This document shows, in pieces, positions 17,375 to 30,142 of a DNA stretch of 64,000 nt. The position numbers and the translations under genes were made by a program. Source of the DNA: Magnetococcales bacterium HCHbin5 (GTDB lineage Bacteria > Pseudomonadota > Magnetococcia > Magnetococcales > Magnetaquicoccaceae). Where the stretch lies: NCBI GenBank assembly GCA_002753505.1, contig PEAG01000010.1, forward strand, positions 1 through 64,000, given 5' to 3'. Position 1 is the first letter of the stretch; every line of letters starts with the position of its first letter. The notes under the pieces were generated by a model, which searched no databases, was not told the DNA's origin, and was given only the letters and a program-made list of their open reading frames with translations.

Positions 17375-20300
17375 TCAACCCGCTGACTCACCGGATAACA
17401 CCTCCCGTAGAGCCGGGTGGGGAGGTTCCGACAGATCCCGCTGACTGATGGAGTCCGCAACGCGCCGGATAACATCCAGCAGAAGCTGTTTTTTGATGGG
17501 TTTGTTCAGATGTTCATCACAGCCGGCCGCCAAACTTTCCCCCTCTTTATCCACACCAACATGGGCACTCAGAGCCATGATGATCAACGGTTGCCGCCCC
17601 TGCTGCTGCTCCCATTGGCGAATGGCGCGTGTGGCGGCGTAACCATCCATGTTGGGCATCTGAATGTCCATCAGCACCAGATCAAAATTTTCCTCCTGCA
17701 CCCGCTCCACCGCCTCCACACCATCATTGACAATCACCAACTGGTGCGGCGTCTTCTTGAGATATGCCTGCAGCAGCATCTGGTTTTCGGCCGCATCCTC
17801 CGCAAACAGGATACGCAAACTCCGAGTCTCTGCGCTGACGGAAGGCTCCAATGTGGGCAGCAGGGATACCTCCGCATCCAGCGCACGCACGGGCAGGACA
17901 AAAAAGAAGGTACTCCCCTGCCCCAGTTGGCTCTCCACCCCTATCCGACCCCCCATAAATTCCACCAGTTTTTTGGAAATGGCCAGACCCAGGCCAGTAC
18001 CTCCATATCGCCGGGTAATGCCTGAATCTGCCTGGGTGAAATGCTCAAAAATCTGGTTCATATGTTCCGCATCCACCCCGATACCCGTATCCGTCACCTG
18101 GAACAGGAGCTTTCCCTCCCCCTGAAAATGGGGCAGCAATGCCACCGAAACGTGACCACTCTGGGTAAACTTGATGGCATTGCCCAGCAGATTGATGAGT
18201 ATTTGACGCACCCGCCCGTCATCCCCCGCAACCCACTCCGGTACATCCGGGTGTATCTCGGCAGACAACAACAGCCCCTTCTCTTCAGCCGCCATCCGCA
18301 TCATGCTGGCCGTCTCTTCCACAACCTGACGGGGAGAATAGGGATGGTCGGAAAGGGTGAATCGGCCGGACTCAATGCGAGAAAAATCGAGGACATCGTT
18401 GATCACCCCCATCAAAGCCTTGCCGGAACGGTGCATGGTCTGAACCAGCCGGAGTTGATCCTGTTCCAGATCCATCTCCAACAGCAGGTCCGACATCCCC
18501 AGCACCACGTTCATCGGCGTACGAATTTCGTGACTCATGGCAGCCAAAAATTCCCCTTTGGCTTTGGCAGCCTGTTCGGCCTGCGCCATTGCCTGCTGCA
18601 TCTTTTGTTCCGCCTGCTTGCGCTCGGTAATATCCCGCACCACCGCCATCAACACCTTCCTGCCATCCAGGGTAACCGCATTGAGGAGCACTTCGGCAGG
18701 AAACTCGGTGCCATCCGAGTGGCGATGCATCCACTCAAAACGATGCGAACCCTGCGCCATGGCTGTTGCAATGCGGCGGCTGGCCAGCAGCTGCGATGCC
18801 TCGCCTTGTGGTTGCAGGGCAGGCGAAACGTCGGCTGGACTCAAACGGCAAAATGCCTCCCGGCTGGGATAGCCGAACAGAGCCAGTGTCGCACCATTAC
18901 AATCAAAAAAATACTTGTCATCCAGCAACATGACTGCATCGTTGGAAGATTCGAACAGGGTGCGGAAATGGGCCTCCGAACGAATCAGGGCATCCTCCAT
19001 CTGTTTGCGTTCCGTGATGTCGATCACGCTGCCCACATACCCGGTTACAACCCCTTTATCATCTTTGATCACCTTGGAATAGGCCAAAACGTGGCGAATC
19101 TCCCCGTCAACCCTGACAAATCGAAACTCAAACTTGAAGGGTCTGTCCTCTCGAATCGAAGCAGCTTTCTCAGCAAAGAAGGTTTCCCGATCATCGGGGT
19201 GCAGCGCACGGGTCCAACCGTTGCCAAGAGCCTGTTCAAACGTCAACCCGGTGATCTCTTGCCACTTCTGATTGACATAAACACAGCCCCCCTTGATGTC
19301 GGCCTCGAACAGACCGGCTGGAGAGGTTGCCAGCAAACCGCTCAAGCGTGAGGTTGCCTCCTGCAGCGAAAGCTCCATCCGCTTGCGCTCAGAAATATCC
19401 ATCCCCATCCCGACCAGGTAAGGTTCGTCATCCAGTTCGATCCGTTGACCGATAAAGTAGAAGGGTGTTGTGGTGCCGTTCTTGGCAACAATACTGGCCT
19501 CGGCACTGGCGACTCCATGGGTAAAGACCTCTTCAATTCTTGCCAGAATCGTATCGCGATCCTCGCCTCGAAAAAAATCTGTCGGATGGGCTGCAGCCAT
19601 CTCCTCTGGCGTAAAACCGGCCATCTCCTCAAACTTTTTGTTCCATTGCAGCAATCGCCCCTTCCGACTGATCAGATAGAAGGTACCGGGCAGAGAGTTG
19701 ATTAAATTGCAATTAAAATGTTGCTCCTTGCGCAACGCCGCCTCAACCGACCTCCGTTCTGCAATTTCCAGTTGCAGCGTTTCATTCGCCTGCCGCAACT
19801 TTTCAATACCAGTCTCTCTTTCCGTCACATCCAGAGCCATCGAGAGAATGCCACGCACCTCTCCCTCCCGGTTTTTCAACGGGGCATTAAACCACAGGCA
19901 GGAGATAATCTCGCCAGATTTGGTAATATTGTTGCCGGGAGCAGAATAGTCTGCATCGTGTCCGGCCAGCAGGCTCCGCATCGCCTCAGCCACCGGGACA
20001 ACGACTGCAGGGGGTACAAACAGCTCCAGCGGTGTTCGCCCCAGTGCCTCGGTTTTGCTATAGCCAAATATTTTTTCCGCCGTTAAATTCCACTCAACGG
20101 CTCGAAAATCGGTATCCCAGACAATGTAGGCGATCGGCATGCGCATGGTGGCCTGGGAGAGTTGCTCACTGGTGGCCAACAGTCTTTCCTGGGTCTCCTG
20201 CAACAGGATCGTGTACGCCCTGGCCTCGTCCGCGCGACTCTGCAACATGCGCATCAGATGCAACAGGAGGGAGACCACCAGGAAAGAGATCACCAGCGCG

Positions 20301-20518
20301 GTCACCAGACCGGTCACAATAAAGTCGAGGCGAATCTCGCCATAAAACAGCAGGCTTACCCCACTCACAATCAGAACGGTTCCCACCTCTGAAATCAGGA
20401 CAGAAAACAGTTGAATACGAATGGGTGCCCACGTCGCTATCTTCAGCACCATTTGATCAATAGGGGAAACCACGAGACACCTTGCATATCCTGTTGTTGG
20501 ATGATAGGGCGTTGTCAC
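17375..20518 (-). CDS. Membrane hybrid histidine kinase with four PAS domains and a receiver
   Basis: 1047 aa. Two membrane helices near the N-terminus (about 36-60 and 66-90), then four PAS/PAC repeats (about 125-245, 265-380, 385-505, 510-640), each ending in a DxxERK-like PAC signature, then HisKA ([20 protein letters not shown]), HATPase ([20 protein letters not shown]) and one receiver with Asp in [13 protein letters not shown]. There is no Hpt, unlike the three kinases before it. The GTG start overlaps the previous stop by 4 bp (GTGA), so it is the last gene of the kinase operon. Multiple PAS domains suggest redox, oxygen or small-ligand inputs, but no heme or flavin residues can be fixed by eye. 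Confidence 0.9.
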   Translation of the reverse strand: MTTPYHPTTGYARCLVVSPIDQMVLKIATWAPIRIQLFSVLISEVGTVLIVSGVSLLFYGEIRLDFIVTGLVTALVISFLVVSLLLHLMRMLQSRADEARAYTILLQETQERLLATSEQLSQATMRMPIAYIVWDTDFRAVEWNLTAEKIFGYSKTEALGRTPLELFVPPAVVVPVAEAMRSLLAGHDADYSAPGNNITKSGEIISCLWFNAPLKNREGEVRGILSMALDVTERETGIEKLRQANETLQLEIAERRSVEAALRKEQHFNCNLINSLPGTFYLISRKGRLLQWNKKFEEMAGFTPEEMAAAHPTDFFRGEDRDTILARIEEVFTHGVASAEASIVAKNGTTTPFYFIGQRIELDDEPYLVGMGMDISERKRMELSLQEATSRLSGLLATSPAGLFEADIKGGCVYVNQKWQEITGLTFEQALGNGWTRALHPDDRETFFAEKAASIREDRPFKFEFRFVRVDGEIRHVLAYSKVIKDDKGVVTGYVGSVIDITERKQMEDALIRSEAHFRTLFESSNDAVMLLDDKYFFDCNGATLALFGYPSREAFCRLSPADVSPALQPQGEASQLLASRRIATAMAQGSHRFEWMHRHSDGTEFPAEVLLNAVTLDGRKVLMAVVRDITERKQAEQKMQQAMAQAEQAAKAKGEFLAAMSHEIRTPMNVVLGMSDLLLEMDLEQDQLRLVQTMHRSGKALMGVINDVLDFSRIESGRFTLSDHPYSPRQVVEETASMMRMAAEEKGLLLSAEIHPDVPEWVAGDDGRVRQILINLLGNAIKFTQSGHVSVALLPHFQGEGKLLFQVTDTGIGVDAEHMNQIFEHFTQADSGITRRYGGTGLGLAISKKLVEFMGGRIGVESQLGQGSTFFFVLPVRALDAEVSLLPTLEPSVSAETRSLRILFAEDAAENQMLLQAYLKKTPHQLVIVNDGVEAVERVQEENFDLVLMDIQMPNMDGYAATRAIRQWEQQQGRQPLIIMALSAHVGVDKEGESLAAGCDEHLNKPIKKQLLLDVIRRVADSISQRDLSEPPHPALREVLSGESAG

Positions 20519-23500
20519 TCAAACATCTTGATAATGGATGATACGGCCCTGTTGGCCTCCTCAAAATCCATACGATCCAAGGCCTCCCGCATACCATCCA
20601 GCAACCGACCCTCAACGCCGGCCTGCCGCAGCACCGGCCTGAGCAATGTCTCCCGCTGCAGGGCCTTGAGATTGCCTTCCTGGATCCAGGTTGCCCATTC
20701 GGTCAACAGAGGCAGCACGGCTGTTGGATCAGAAAAAAGGAGAGCCGAACTTTTGACCGTATTTCTCTCCTCCTCTGCGGCGGTCGGCAGCGACGCAATG
20801 CCCTGGACAACCTCTCGCAGGGCGGCGGTAAATGCCGTCATCGGCGATTCCCAACCTGCGGCCCCCTCCTCCTTGATGGCAATCTCCAACCGACCGGCGG
20901 CCTCAAACAGACGCTGGGCCGAAAGGTTGCCTGCCATCCCCCGAATGGTGTGAACCAGCCGCCCCGCCTCTATTCTCCCCTCTGGCTCCTCTCCTTGCAA
21001 CAACAGTGCGATTTTTTGCTCCGCCTGAGCAAAATCCCGTAAAAACTCCTTCAACAACACCCGCAGCAACGGATGGTTTCCATTCAACCGTTCAAGCACC
21101 TCCACCAAACAGATGCCAGGCAAATGGTTGATCACCCATGGAGCCATCTTTTTCTGAATCGGTTCGCTGGTCAGCGTCATCTTCCCCAGACCCTCACGGG
21201 GACTTATCCAGCGCAACAGTGCCGCATACAAGGCTTTCTTGTCAATCGGCTTTGTCAGATGGTCCACCATGCCAGCTTCCAGGTATTTTTCCCGGTCTCC
21301 CACCATCGCATTGGCTGTCATGGCAAGGATCGGGATGGTTTCCCAAGCCGGCTGCAAACGGATCCGGCGCGTCGCCTCGACACCATCCATGATCGGCATT
21401 TGGATATCCATCAGAATAATATCAAAAACTGATTGGCTCAGCTTCTGGATCGCCTCCACCCCGTCCCGGGCGAGTACCACTTCCAGACCGATATGCTCCA
21501 ATATCTCTCCGATCACCTGTTGATTGATCGGATTATCCTCTACCACCAACACCCGTGCCCCGCCTATGCGTCCACTGAGGTGCGCTGTCTTTTCGTGAAC
21601 CGACCGCTCCACGTCTGTGATTTTGCCCTTCTGCTCACCAAACACCTCCAGAATGGCATTGAACAGGGGGATGCGACCGATCGGTTTTTGCAAAATCATA
21701 TCCACCCCTGCGGCCCCGGAACGGTCCAGAATCTCCTCTTTTGAGAACGCAGTCAGCATGATCACCTTGGGCGGTGGGTGCGCAAAGTGTCGCAACCGTT
21801 CTACCGTTTCAATGCCATCCATGCTCCGCATGCGCTGATCCATGAAAACCAGATCAAACGGTGCCCCCTTGCTCAAAGCGGCACCCAACACCGCCAAAGC
21901 CTGATCCCCGGAAGTGACCAGAGTCGGCAACACACCAAACCCGTGCAGCAGGTTACGCAACAACAAGCGGGCCGTCTCGTTGTCATCCACGACCAGAACC
22001 TTGATCTGTCTTAACCGTTTAGGCAAGGCTGTTCTGGCTTGCCGGGCCTTTTTTTCGCAACCAAACATGGCCGTGAAATAGAAGGTACTGCCCACATTGG
22101 GGGTACTTTCCACATCAATAGTGCCTCCCATCATGGTGACCAACCGTTTGCAAATACTGAGCCCCAACCCCGTGCCGCCAAACCGGCGGCTGATCGAGCC
22201 ATCTGCCTGGGTAAACTGCTCAAACAGGAGAGCAATCTGTTCCGGGTCCATGCCAATCCCGGTATCCCGAACCGAAAAGGCAACCTGTGCGGTATCGGCA
22301 GAGTGTTTCAGCAGGGTGGCGCGGACATCAATCTCGCCCCGTTCGGTAAACTTGATGGCATTGCTGATCAGATTCATCAACACCTGCTGCAAGCGGGTAT
22401 CATCACCCACCAGCACAGGCACCGTCGACTGGGTGAGGGATATGTTAAACTCAATCCCCTTGGAAGCCGCACTCTCCCGGAACATGCTGCCCAAATTGTC
22501 AAACAGATCTCCCAAATAAAAGGGCACCGCATCCAGCGTCAATTTGCCCGCTTCAATTTTAGAAAAATCGAGAATATCATTGATGACCCGCAGCAGAAGA
22601 CGGGAAGAGCTGGCAATTTTGGTCAAATAATCTCGAAGCTTTTCTGCCATGGGCATCCCCAGGGCCAACTCGCTGAGCCCGATAATGGCATTCATGGGGG
22701 TGCGGATCTCATGGCTCATGTTGGCGAGAAATTCTGATTTGGCCCGATTGGCCGCTTCGGCCTTTTCCCGGGAAACACGCAGCGCATCCTCCATCTGCAA
22801 TCGTTCGGTGATCTCTTTGAAAACAACGACGGCACCCTTGATTTGACCACCTTCACGGATCGGACTGATGGTCAACTCCACCATCACACTGGTTCCATCC
22901 TGGCGATAAAAAACCGCCTGTTCCAAGTGCTGGACGACACCTTCCTGCACCGTGGGGTATATGGAACACTCTGTGCGGTCACAACCCTCCTCACCGGCCG
23001 GGCCATGATAGAAGATGCGGTGGGATTTACCCAGTAACATGCTCTCTTCCCAGCCCAACAGACGGGTGACAGCCGGGTTGACAAAGGTAAAATTGCCCGC
23101 CCGGTCCAGACCATACAACCCTTCACCGACCGCGTCCAGTATCCATTGATTGCGTCGGTGCAGGCGGAGGCGGTCCATGTGATTTCTGACCCGGGCTGCC
23201 ACAATGGCACGACTGAACGGCTTGGTGATATAGTCGATCGCACCGACATCCAACCCCCGCTGCTCATCCAGGGCACTGTCCATCGCCGTGATAAAAATGA
23301 TGGGAATATCACGGGTATCAGCCGCAGATTTGAGTGCCAGACAGACATCAAACCCATCCATCTCCGGCATCACGATATCCAGCAGAATCATATCCGGGAT
23401 CCGTTTGGCAGCCACCCGCAAGGCACTCCGGCCATTGGTGGCGGTAAACAGGGTGTAATCCCCCATCAAAATGGCAGCCAGCAGTTTTATATTGCCCGGC

Positions 23501-23553
23501 ACATCATCCACAATCAGAATGGTCGGTTTTGCCTGCTCTTCGGAGCTGCTCAT
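20515..23553 (-). CDS. Cytoplasmic hybrid kinase REC-PAS-HK-REC-REC-Hpt
   Basis: 1012 aa without membrane helices. Order: receiver 1 ([20 protein letters not shown]), PAS (about 140-260), HisKA ([20 protein letters not shown]), HATPase ([21 protein letters not shown]), receiver 2 ([12 protein letters not shown]), receiver 3 ([12 protein letters not shown]), Hpt ([10 protein letters not shown]) and a 70-residue helical tail. Each receiver keeps its phospho-Asp. It is a close paralogue of the kinase at 26359-29403, with the same order and long identical stretches around the H-box and HATPase. The ATG overlaps the upstream stop by 4 bp, and its own stop overlaps the next GTG. The N-terminal receiver makes it both a target and a source of phosphate. 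Confidence 0.92.
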   Translation of the reverse strand: MSSSEEQAKPTILIVDDVPGNIKLLAAILMGDYTLFTATNGRSALRVAAKRIPDMILLDIVMPEMDGFDVCLALKSAADTRDIPIIFITAMDSALDEQRGLDVGAIDYITKPFSRAIVAARVRNHMDRLRLHRRNQWILDAVGEGLYGLDRAGNFTFVNPAVTRLLGWEESMLLGKSHRIFYHGPAGEEGCDRTECSIYPTVQEGVVQHLEQAVFYRQDGTSVMVELTISPIREGGQIKGAVVVFKEITERLQMEDALRVSREKAEAANRAKSEFLANMSHEIRTPMNAIIGLSELALGMPMAEKLRDYLTKIASSSRLLLRVINDILDFSKIEAGKLTLDAVPFYLGDLFDNLGSMFRESAASKGIEFNISLTQSTVPVLVGDDTRLQQVLMNLISNAIKFTERGEIDVRATLLKHSADTAQVAFSVRDTGIGMDPEQIALLFEQFTQADGSISRRFGGTGLGLSICKRLVTMMGGTIDVESTPNVGSTFYFTAMFGCEKKARQARTALPKRLRQIKVLVVDDNETARLLLRNLLHGFGVLPTLVTSGDQALAVLGAALSKGAPFDLVFMDQRMRSMDGIETVERLRHFAHPPPKVIMLTAFSKEEILDRSGAAGVDMILQKPIGRIPLFNAILEVFGEQKGKITDVERSVHEKTAHLSGRIGGARVLVVEDNPINQQVIGEILEHIGLEVVLARDGVEAIQKLSQSVFDIILMDIQMPIMDGVEATRRIRLQPAWETIPILAMTANAMVGDREKYLEAGMVDHLTKPIDKKALYAALLRWISPREGLGKMTLTSEPIQKKMAPWVINHLPGICLVEVLERLNGNHPLLRVLLKEFLRDFAQAEQKIALLLQGEEPEGRIEAGRLVHTIRGMAGNLSAQRLFEAAGRLEIAIKEEGAAGWESPMTAFTAALREVVQGIASLPTAAEEERNTVKSSALLFSDPTAVLPLLTEWATWIQEGNLKALQRETLLRPVLRQAGVEGRLLDGMREALDRMDFEEANRAVSSIIKMFE

Positions 23554-26327
23554 ACATCACACTCCAGAGAAATCTCCAACCGCTGCGCAATGGCAGTCAG
23601 AAACTCCCAGGCACCCTCAAAATTGAATTGTTCCAGACAAGCATCCATCTGTTTCATTTCGTGCTCAACCCCCCCACCCCGCAGGCGTGGCTTCAACTGC
23701 TCCACGCATGAAAACACTTCAATGTTACCCTCATCAATCAATTTGGCCAGTTGAGACAGTAAAGGGGTGATCATGACCCGATCCATCGGGCCTGCTGCCT
23801 CTCCGGCTCTCTCTTCCACAGGAGTTGCCAGCAATGGCAAAGTGCGAATGGAGGTTTCGACCTGCTGCATGGCATGTTCAAGAGTATCCAGCAGAGCGGG
23901 CCAGTCAGATCGTTTTTCCACCCGAATGGCCTGCTCCAGCAGCTGGGCCGCTTGAAACAACCCGTGGGCCGCCAGGTTGCCCGCCACGCCCCGCATGGCA
24001 TGTACCCGCTGGCCAGCCAAGGTAATGTCATCCCGACGTTTGCCCTCCAGCAACTGCCGCACCTGCTGCGGAATGGCCGCAAAATCCTGTACAAACTCTT
24101 GCAGCAGGGATCGATACAAACGGTGATTGCCCCCTGTCCGGTTCAACCCATCGACCACATCAATACCCGGCAACTGTTCCGGTATCAATGCGATACGCTC
24201 CTCCGTCTCGATCGGTAAAGGCAGCGCATTGCGCTGCCGCTCCCCTTCCACCACTCTTACCCAGCGGAGCAGTACCTTATACAGATTTTTTTTATCGATG
24301 GGCTTGCCGATATGATCATTCATCCCCACGGCCAGGCAGTGTTCCTGGTCGTCAAACAGGGCATGCGCCGTCATGGCAATAATGGGACGTTCCGTCCAAC
24401 TGGGATGCTGGCGAATCCGGCGGGTCGCCTCATAACCATCCATACCCGGCATTTGGATATCCATCAGGATGGCGTCATAGTCGCAGGCCGCTGCCATATC
24501 CACCGCTGCCACGCCATCCTGGGCCACATCCACCTGGATACCCACCTTTTCCAGCAACTCCCTGGCAACCTGTTGATTGATCGGGATATCCTCCACCAGC
24601 AAAATACGGGCACCTCTCAGAACGCGATAATCCTTCGCATCGGCCTGGGGCGCAGAGGGTTCAACCTCCAGGAGAGGTTCAACCGACTCTCCGCTCCAGC
24701 CTGAGCCGGGATGTACGCCATCTTTGGGAGGATCGTCTACTGCCTCGCCCTTTCCCTTCAGCAAAGGTACTGCAAAAGAGAACAGACTGCCTTTGCCCAG
24801 CTCACTCTCTACACGCACAGTTCCATCCATGGCATCTATAATGCGTTTGCAAATGCTGAGACCCAAGCCGGTACCCCCATAGCGGCGGCTTGTGGAGCTA
24901 TCCGCCTGCATAAACGGATTAAACAGGGCCTCCTGCTGTTGTTCCGTCAGGCCGATACCCGTATCCTGAACCGAAAATTCAAACCACAGAGCTGCCTCCT
25001 CACCGGGCAGCACTCGGGCCTTTGGAGGGGATTCCAACCGACGCACCCGACAGACCACACCTCCCTGCTCGGTAAACTTGATGGCATTACTGACCAGGTT
25101 GCTCAACACCTGCTCCAGTCGAAACGGGTCGCCCAATACAGCACCCTTGCAATTCGAGGCAACCTCCAAGCTCCATTGCACCCCCTTCTCTTCCGCCTGC
25201 TTGAGCAGCAGGCCCTCCACCCGCTCCAGTACATCCACGATACAAAAATGGACCGACTCCAGCTTCAGCCGCCCGGCATCCATTTTGGAAAAATCCAGAA
25301 TATCGTTGATGATCCGCAACAAGGCGTGGGACGCATCCTGAATCTTGCTCAAATAATCATGGACTTTGGGTGAAATTTCCGCCTGCAATGCCAGCTCGGT
25401 CAGCCCGATGACCGCATTCATGGGGGTGCGAATTTCATGACTCATGGTGGACAAAAAGTTGCTCTTGACCCGATTGGCCACTTCAGCCACCGAAAGGGTC
25501 TCCTCCAGGGATTTAAGCAACTGCTTCTGGTCGGTGACGTCCTGAAAAAAGGCGGTACAATGGGTCGGGGAGGCAGAACCGCCCTGGCCAAAACTGTGGG
25601 TTGCGATAATAGCCATCTCAAGGTCAATCTGTTGACCGTTTTCCCGCAAACCATCCACCTCCCATTTTTTGCTCAGCGTACGTCCCAACGCCCCACCCAG
25701 TGCGCAGTCAGCCATGATCTGGCTGTAGAGTTGCCAGAAGGGTTCCGAGAAAACAAAACGGTTCATCGGTTGACCCAGCATGGCCTCACGGCTATAGCCA
25801 AGCAACTGGGTGGCAGCCGGATTGACAGCGACAATGCGGCCCTCCCGATCCATGGTGATGATGGCATCCAGCGCATTGTCCAGAATGGCCTGCAAATGGG
25901 CTTCCCGCTCCAATAACGCCCGTTCTGCGGCCTGTTGCCGCTGGTGGGCACGGTGCGCGTTGCCGTAGTAGCGCAGGCGGGCCAGCAGTTCCACCTTTTC
26001 CGGCAATTTGACCAGATAGTCATTGGCTCCCAGGGCAAAGGCCGCAGCCTTCTGGACCGCATCCTCGTTGGCAGACAGCATGACGACAGGTACATGCTGC
26101 AGTGAGGGTGTATGGCGCAACCGCTGCAACAGCTCAAAACCATCCATGTCCGGCATGGCATAATCCAGCAAGATGACATCCGGCAGAATTTGTTGAATAC
26201 ATGCCTCTGCCAGCAACGGATCCTGCACATAATCCAGGCTGAACTCCGTTGCGGCATCCCCGGTCAACATGTGCTGGACCAACTGTTCGGTCAATCTCTG
26301 GTCGTCAACCAACAGAATGCGGAGCAT
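23550..26327 (-). CDS. Cytoplasmic hybrid kinase REC-PAS-HK-REC-Hpt
   Basis: 925 aa. Receiver 1 ([24 protein letters not shown]), a PAS (about 145-270; [17 protein letters not shown]), HisKA ([20 protein letters not shown]), HATPase ([21 protein letters not shown]), a Pro/Ser-rich linker, receiver 2 ([12 protein letters not shown]), Hpt ([10 protein letters not shown]) and the helical tail shared by its neighbours. It differs from the kinases on either side in having one receiver fewer. Its end overlaps the next start by 4 bp; 31 bp separate it from the kinase upstream. The very tight packing means the three downstream kinases are likely made from one message in similar amounts. Confidence 0.92.
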   Translation of the reverse strand: MLRILLVDDQRLTEQLVQHMLTGDAATEFSLDYVQDPLLAEACIQQILPDVILLDYAMPDMDGFELLQRLRHTPSLQHVPVVMLSANEDAVQKAAAFALGANDYLVKLPEKVELLARLRYYGNAHRAHQRQQAAERALLEREAHLQAILDNALDAIITMDREGRIVAVNPAATQLLGYSREAMLGQPMNRFVFSEPFWQLYSQIMADCALGGALGRTLSKKWEVDGLRENGQQIDLEMAIIATHSFGQGGSASPTHCTAFFQDVTDQKQLLKSLEETLSVAEVANRVKSNFLSTMSHEIRTPMNAVIGLTELALQAEISPKVHDYLSKIQDASHALLRIINDILDFSKMDAGRLKLESVHFCIVDVLERVEGLLLKQAEEKGVQWSLEVASNCKGAVLGDPFRLEQVLSNLVSNAIKFTEQGGVVCRVRRLESPPKARVLPGEEAALWFEFSVQDTGIGLTEQQQEALFNPFMQADSSTSRRYGGTGLGLSICKRIIDAMDGTVRVESELGKGSLFSFAVPLLKGKGEAVDDPPKDGVHPGSGWSGESVEPLLEVEPSAPQADAKDYRVLRGARILLVEDIPINQQVARELLEKVGIQVDVAQDGVAAVDMAAACDYDAILMDIQMPGMDGYEATRRIRQHPSWTERPIIAMTAHALFDDQEHCLAVGMNDHIGKPIDKKNLYKVLLRWVRVVEGERQRNALPLPIETEERIALIPEQLPGIDVVDGLNRTGGNHRLYRSLLQEFVQDFAAIPQQVRQLLEGKRRDDITLAGQRVHAMRGVAGNLAAHGLFQAAQLLEQAIRVEKRSDWPALLDTLEHAMQQVETSIRTLPLLATPVEERAGEAAGPMDRVMITPLLSQLAKLIDEGNIEVFSCVEQLKPRLRGGGVEHEMKQMDACLEQFNFEGAWEFLTAIAQRLEISLECDV

Positions 26328-26358
26328 CAGATCCTCCGTAAAAATTCAGGTAGTTGGA

Positions 26359-29300
26359 TCATTCATTCTTTTCCAGCAATTCTGTCAAGGCCACCAGAGC
26401 GGCTCCAGCCTCGGCAAACTGCAACTGGTAAAGCGGGGTTTCCAACCGCATGATCTCTTCCGCCAACCGTGGCACCAGCCGCTGTTTAAGGGTATCAAAA
26501 CAGCGCAAAGCTGTCAGGTTGTTGGCTTCGATCAGCCCCGACAACTCTTCGATCAGCCTTTTGACCTCGACCATGTCCACCGGTACCGCTGCGGTGGGTT
26601 CTCCCACCTCTTCGGCTGGAATGGTACCGATCGTTTGCAACAGGAGGATCATCTCCTGCTTGAAGCGTCCCATCAACTCTGGCCATCGGGAGCGTTGCGC
26701 GGTCTGAATGGCCGTTTCCAAACGTTCTGCAGCCACAAACAGCTGTTTCGCGGAAAGATTGCCCGCCATCCCTCGAATGGTATGAGCCAAACGTTTGGCC
26801 TCCACGACTCTCCCCGCATCCCCACTCTCCAACAGGGTGTGCAACCGCTCCACCGAATCGGCAAAATCCCTTTTGAATTCCAGCAACAACCGGCGAAAAA
26901 CACCCACATTGTTATCCAGACGATCCATCACCTCCATGCCGTCGATGCCGTTCAGGTGGTGGGTCCAATCGGGTATGTCAACGGTTTGGGCTGCCTTGTT
27001 CACGGGCTCAACAGCCAACTGGCCGCCGATCCCGGGACGGGGCTGGATCCATTTCACCAATGTAGCAAAAAGGGATTTTTTATCGATGGGCTTGGTGACA
27101 TGATCCACCATCCCCCACTCCAGATATTTTTCCCGGTCACCACTCATGGCATGGGCCGTCATGGCAATGATGGGCAATTCGGCAAATTCGGGACAGGCCC
27201 GGATCTGCTTGGTCGCCTCCATGCCGTCGAGGACAGGCATTTGAATATCCATCAACACCACGTCGAAGGCAGTGCGTTTGTCCCGGGCCGTCTGTCGAAC
27301 CCGCTGCACCGCTTCGGCTCCGTGGGAGACGATCTGCACCACCAGCCCCACCCCCTCCAGTATCTCTCGTGCCACTTGTTGATTGATCGAATTGTCTTCT
27401 GCCAGCAACACCCGCGCCCCGCCGATTTGTCGAACCACCTCTGCCTTGTCTTCCTGGACCAGCTGTCTTGGGTCATAAATCTTGGCCTCTTGCAGGGCAA
27501 AAAGATCCAGAATGGCGTTAAACAGGGCGACACGGCCAATCGGCTTTTGCAGTATTCGATCCACCCCTGCCGTTCCCGCAGCACCTTCAATCTCCTTTTT
27601 CATGAATGCGGTCAACAGGATCACCTTGGGGGGAGGATTGGCCAGGGCTCGCAATCGATCGGTGGTCTCGATCCCGCTCATGGCCTGCATCCGTTGATCC
27701 ATGAAGACCAGATCGAACGGGATATCCTGTTGGAGTGCTTCCTGGACGCTTTTCAGGGCCTGCTCACCAGAATTCACCAAACAGGGCACAATGCCAAAGC
27801 CGGCCAGCATGGTTTGCATCAACAAACGCGCCGTTTCGTTGTCGTCGACCACCAACACGCGCATATTTTTGATGGAATCAGGCAAAATGGTCTGGGTGAG
27901 CAGCTCCTGCTGCTGATAACCAAACAGGGCGGTAAAATAGAAAACGGACCCCTTGCCAAGGGTGCTTTCCACATCGATTGCCCCTCCCATCATGGTCACC
28001 AGCCGTTTACAGATATGCAGGCCAAGCCCGGTACCCCCAAAACGGCGGGTTATCGAGCCATCCGCCTGGGTAAAGGGATCAAACAGTTGGCTCATGTGTT
28101 CGGGATCCAGGCCAATACCGGTATCACGCACCGAGAAGGCCATGCGTACATGCTCATCGGTCCGATCAATCGGCACGGCCCGAACATCGATCTCTCCATT
28201 CTCTGTAAATTTGACGGCATTGCTGATCAGGTTCAGCAGCACCTGTTGCAGGCGGGTATCATCCCCGATCAGCGTCGGCGGCACCGAATGAATGACAGAC
28301 ATGTTTAATTCAATGCCCTTTTCCGATGCCTTTTCCCGAAACATGTTGCCCAAATTGTCAAACAGGTCGGTCAGATTGAACGGAACCGCCTCCAGGGTCA
28401 TCTTGCCCGCTTCAATCTTGGAAAAATCCAGAATATCATTGATGATCCGTAACAACAGACGCGAGGAACTGGCGATTTTGGTTAAATAGTCCCGTGCCCG
28501 GTCGGGCAGCGTGGTGCCCAGTGCCAGGTCACTCAAGCCGATGATGGCATTCATGGGGGTGCGCACTTCATGGCTCATGTTGGCGAGAAATTCTGACTTG
28601 GCCAAACTGGCAGCTTCTGCCTTTTCCCTGGAAGCGCGCAGGTCGTCCGCCATCCGCAACCGCTCGGTAATATCCCGAAATACAACAACCAACCCCTTGA
28701 ATTTACCATGTTCATGGATGGGACTGACCGTGTATTCCACCATGAAGGAGGAGCCATCCTTGCGCCAGAAGGTGGCCTGCGCCTCCCGGTATCCCTCCCC
28801 ACTGGTCAGCGCAGTGTGCAGGGAGCAGGCCTGACAGGGACGCTCCTCATCGTCGGGAGCGTGATGAAAAACCCGATGGGGCTGGCCCAGCAGCTCTGCA
28901 CCCTCCCATCCTATCATGCGGGCAGCCAATGGATTAACAAAAGTAATATTGCCTTCCAGATCCAGCCCGTACAGCCCTTCGCCCACCGCATCCAGAATCC
29001 GTTGATTCCATCGGTGCAACCGCAACCGTTCCAGATGATTTTTTACCCTCGCATGGACGATGGCCCGGCTGAAAGGCTTGGTGATATAATCGATGGCACC
29101 GACCTCCAGCCCACGTTGCTCGTCGAGTACCCCATCCAGGGCGGTGATAAAAATGACGGGGATCTCTTTGGTGGCCGGCACGGTCTTCAGACGCTGACAA
29201 ACCTCAAAACCATCCATATCCGGCATGGAAACATCCAGCAGAATCATATCCACCGACTCGGTTTGGGCAATACGCAGGGCATCCAGGCCGTTGGAGGCGG

Positions 29301-29403
29301 TAAAAATGGTATACTCTTCTTTGAGAATGGTCTGAATCGCCAGAATATTGCCGAAATAATCATCCACAATCAACAGAGATGGTTTTTCAGAAACAATCAG
29401 CAC
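26359..29403 (-). CDS. Cytoplasmic hybrid kinase REC-PAS-HK-REC-REC-Hpt (paralogue of 20515-23553)
   Basis: 1014 aa. Receiver 1 ([21 protein letters not shown]), PAS, HisKA ([20 protein letters not shown]), HATPase ([22 protein letters not shown]), receiver 2 ([12 protein letters not shown]), receiver 3 ([12 protein letters not shown]), Hpt ([10 protein letters not shown]) and the shared tail. The PAS region adds a pair of cysteines in CQACSLHT; the paralogue has CDRTECS in the same place, so a Cys pair is conserved at this site and could hold a metal or sense redox state. The GTG start follows AAGGAGG, one of the best ribosome sites in the window. It is the first large kinase of the operon, 265 bp after the small receiver gene. 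Confidence 0.92.
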   Translation of the reverse strand: MLIVSEKPSLLIVDDYFGNILAIQTILKEEYTIFTASNGLDALRIAQTESVDMILLDVSMPDMDGFEVCQRLKTVPATKEIPVIFITALDGVLDEQRGLEVGAIDYITKPFSRAIVHARVKNHLERLRLHRWNQRILDAVGEGLYGLDLEGNITFVNPLAARMIGWEGAELLGQPHRVFHHAPDDEERPCQACSLHTALTSGEGYREAQATFWRKDGSSFMVEYTVSPIHEHGKFKGLVVVFRDITERLRMADDLRASREKAEAASLAKSEFLANMSHEVRTPMNAIIGLSDLALGTTLPDRARDYLTKIASSSRLLLRIINDILDFSKIEAGKMTLEAVPFNLTDLFDNLGNMFREKASEKGIELNMSVIHSVPPTLIGDDTRLQQVLLNLISNAVKFTENGEIDVRAVPIDRTDEHVRMAFSVRDTGIGLDPEHMSQLFDPFTQADGSITRRFGGTGLGLHICKRLVTMMGGAIDVESTLGKGSVFYFTALFGYQQQELLTQTILPDSIKNMRVLVVDDNETARLLMQTMLAGFGIVPCLVNSGEQALKSVQEALQQDIPFDLVFMDQRMQAMSGIETTDRLRALANPPPKVILLTAFMKKEIEGAAGTAGVDRILQKPIGRVALFNAILDLFALQEAKIYDPRQLVQEDKAEVVRQIGGARVLLAEDNSINQQVAREILEGVGLVVQIVSHGAEAVQRVRQTARDKRTAFDVVLMDIQMPVLDGMEATKQIRACPEFAELPIIAMTAHAMSGDREKYLEWGMVDHVTKPIDKKSLFATLVKWIQPRPGIGGQLAVEPVNKAAQTVDIPDWTHHLNGIDGMEVMDRLDNNVGVFRRLLLEFKRDFADSVERLHTLLESGDAGRVVEAKRLAHTIRGMAGNLSAKQLFVAAERLETAIQTAQRSRWPELMGRFKQEMILLLQTIGTIPAEEVGEPTAAVPVDMVEVKRLIEELSGLIEANNLTALRCFDTLKQRLVPRLAEEIMRLETPLYQLQFAEAGAALVALTELLEKNE

Positions 29404-29668
29404 AGCCTGCCTCCTTATCCTGTTTTATGGTGTTTTGCGTTGCGGATTTTTTTTCCTCAAACACCCGCACGGGGTTGGCCGCCTGAATAATGGTTTTAGT
29501 GGAATGGTTAGAATGTCACAAAAACAGCGGGAGAAAAAACAGCACAGAAGCCGCGCCCAAGACCAGGGCGCGCCAAGCGAGGTCAACACACCAAACCAAC
29601 GGCACAACAACCCATGCTCCGACACCGGAAGCAGCAGGACCAAACCACGAACCATATGTGACAACATC

Positions 29669-30142
29669 TCATGAAATGGCCAGAACCTTTTCCAGCAACT
29701 CGCTCTTGCGAAAAGGTTTGTTGATATAGCCGTTACATTTTCCTTTCAGGTAGGAATCGAACAGGTCCTGAGGATTCTCCGATGCGGTCTGCATGATAAT
29801 GCGCGTGTATCTTTTGCTCTCAAAGGGTACCGTATTGAACAACAAATCCCTTTTCCTGCACTCCACCTCCTGCGCTCGCATCTCTTTCAACACCTCGATG
29901 CCGCTCATCCCGGGCATCTCGATATCCAGCAAGACAACATCAAACGGCTTCATGTCTTTGATGGCCTTCTCAAACAGAGCAATCGCCTGCGGCCCACTGG
30001 TAGCGGCAAAGCACTCGCAGCAATCCGCCAACATATCCTGCAGCAACAAAATAGAGGCCGGATGATCATCGACAATCAAAGTTTTCAGCCTTCGCACGCC
30101 ATCAGGGGCCGCAGGCCCACACGGTGTCAGATCGCTGCTCAT
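29669..30142 (-). CDS. Response regulator receiver protein
   Basis: 157 aa. A single receiver with LIVDDHPAS, phospho-acceptor Asp73 in VVLLDIEMPGMSG and the Lys in GYINKPFRKS. The loop between the phospho-Asp strand and the TAS switch is longer than usual, containing a Cys and many charged residues (EVECRKRDLLF). No output domain. It is encoded just upstream of the kinase run on the same strand and is a likely phosphate shuttle for the Hpt domains. The 265 bp that follow hold one weak 80-residue ORF which I do not accept. Confidence 0.85.
   Translation of the reverse strand: MSSDLTPCGPAAPDGVRRLKTLIVDDHPASILLLQDMLADCCECFAATSGPQAIALFEKAIKDMKPFDVVLLDIEMPGMSGIEVLKEMRAQEVECRKRDLLFNTVPFESKRYTRIIMQTASENPQDLFDSYLKGKCNGYINKPFRKSELLEKVLAIS

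Noticed and set aside
26269-28308. 679-aa plus-strand ORF
   Set aside because: It is the antisense of the 26359-29403 hybrid kinase, whose domains are unmistakable. The product is His/Gln-rich and without any domain, as expected of a shadow frame.
29425-29667. 80-aa ORF after the receiver gene
   Set aside because: No ribosome site, a Cys/Arg/Trp-rich product without a domain, and no support from neighbours. I treat it as non-coding.
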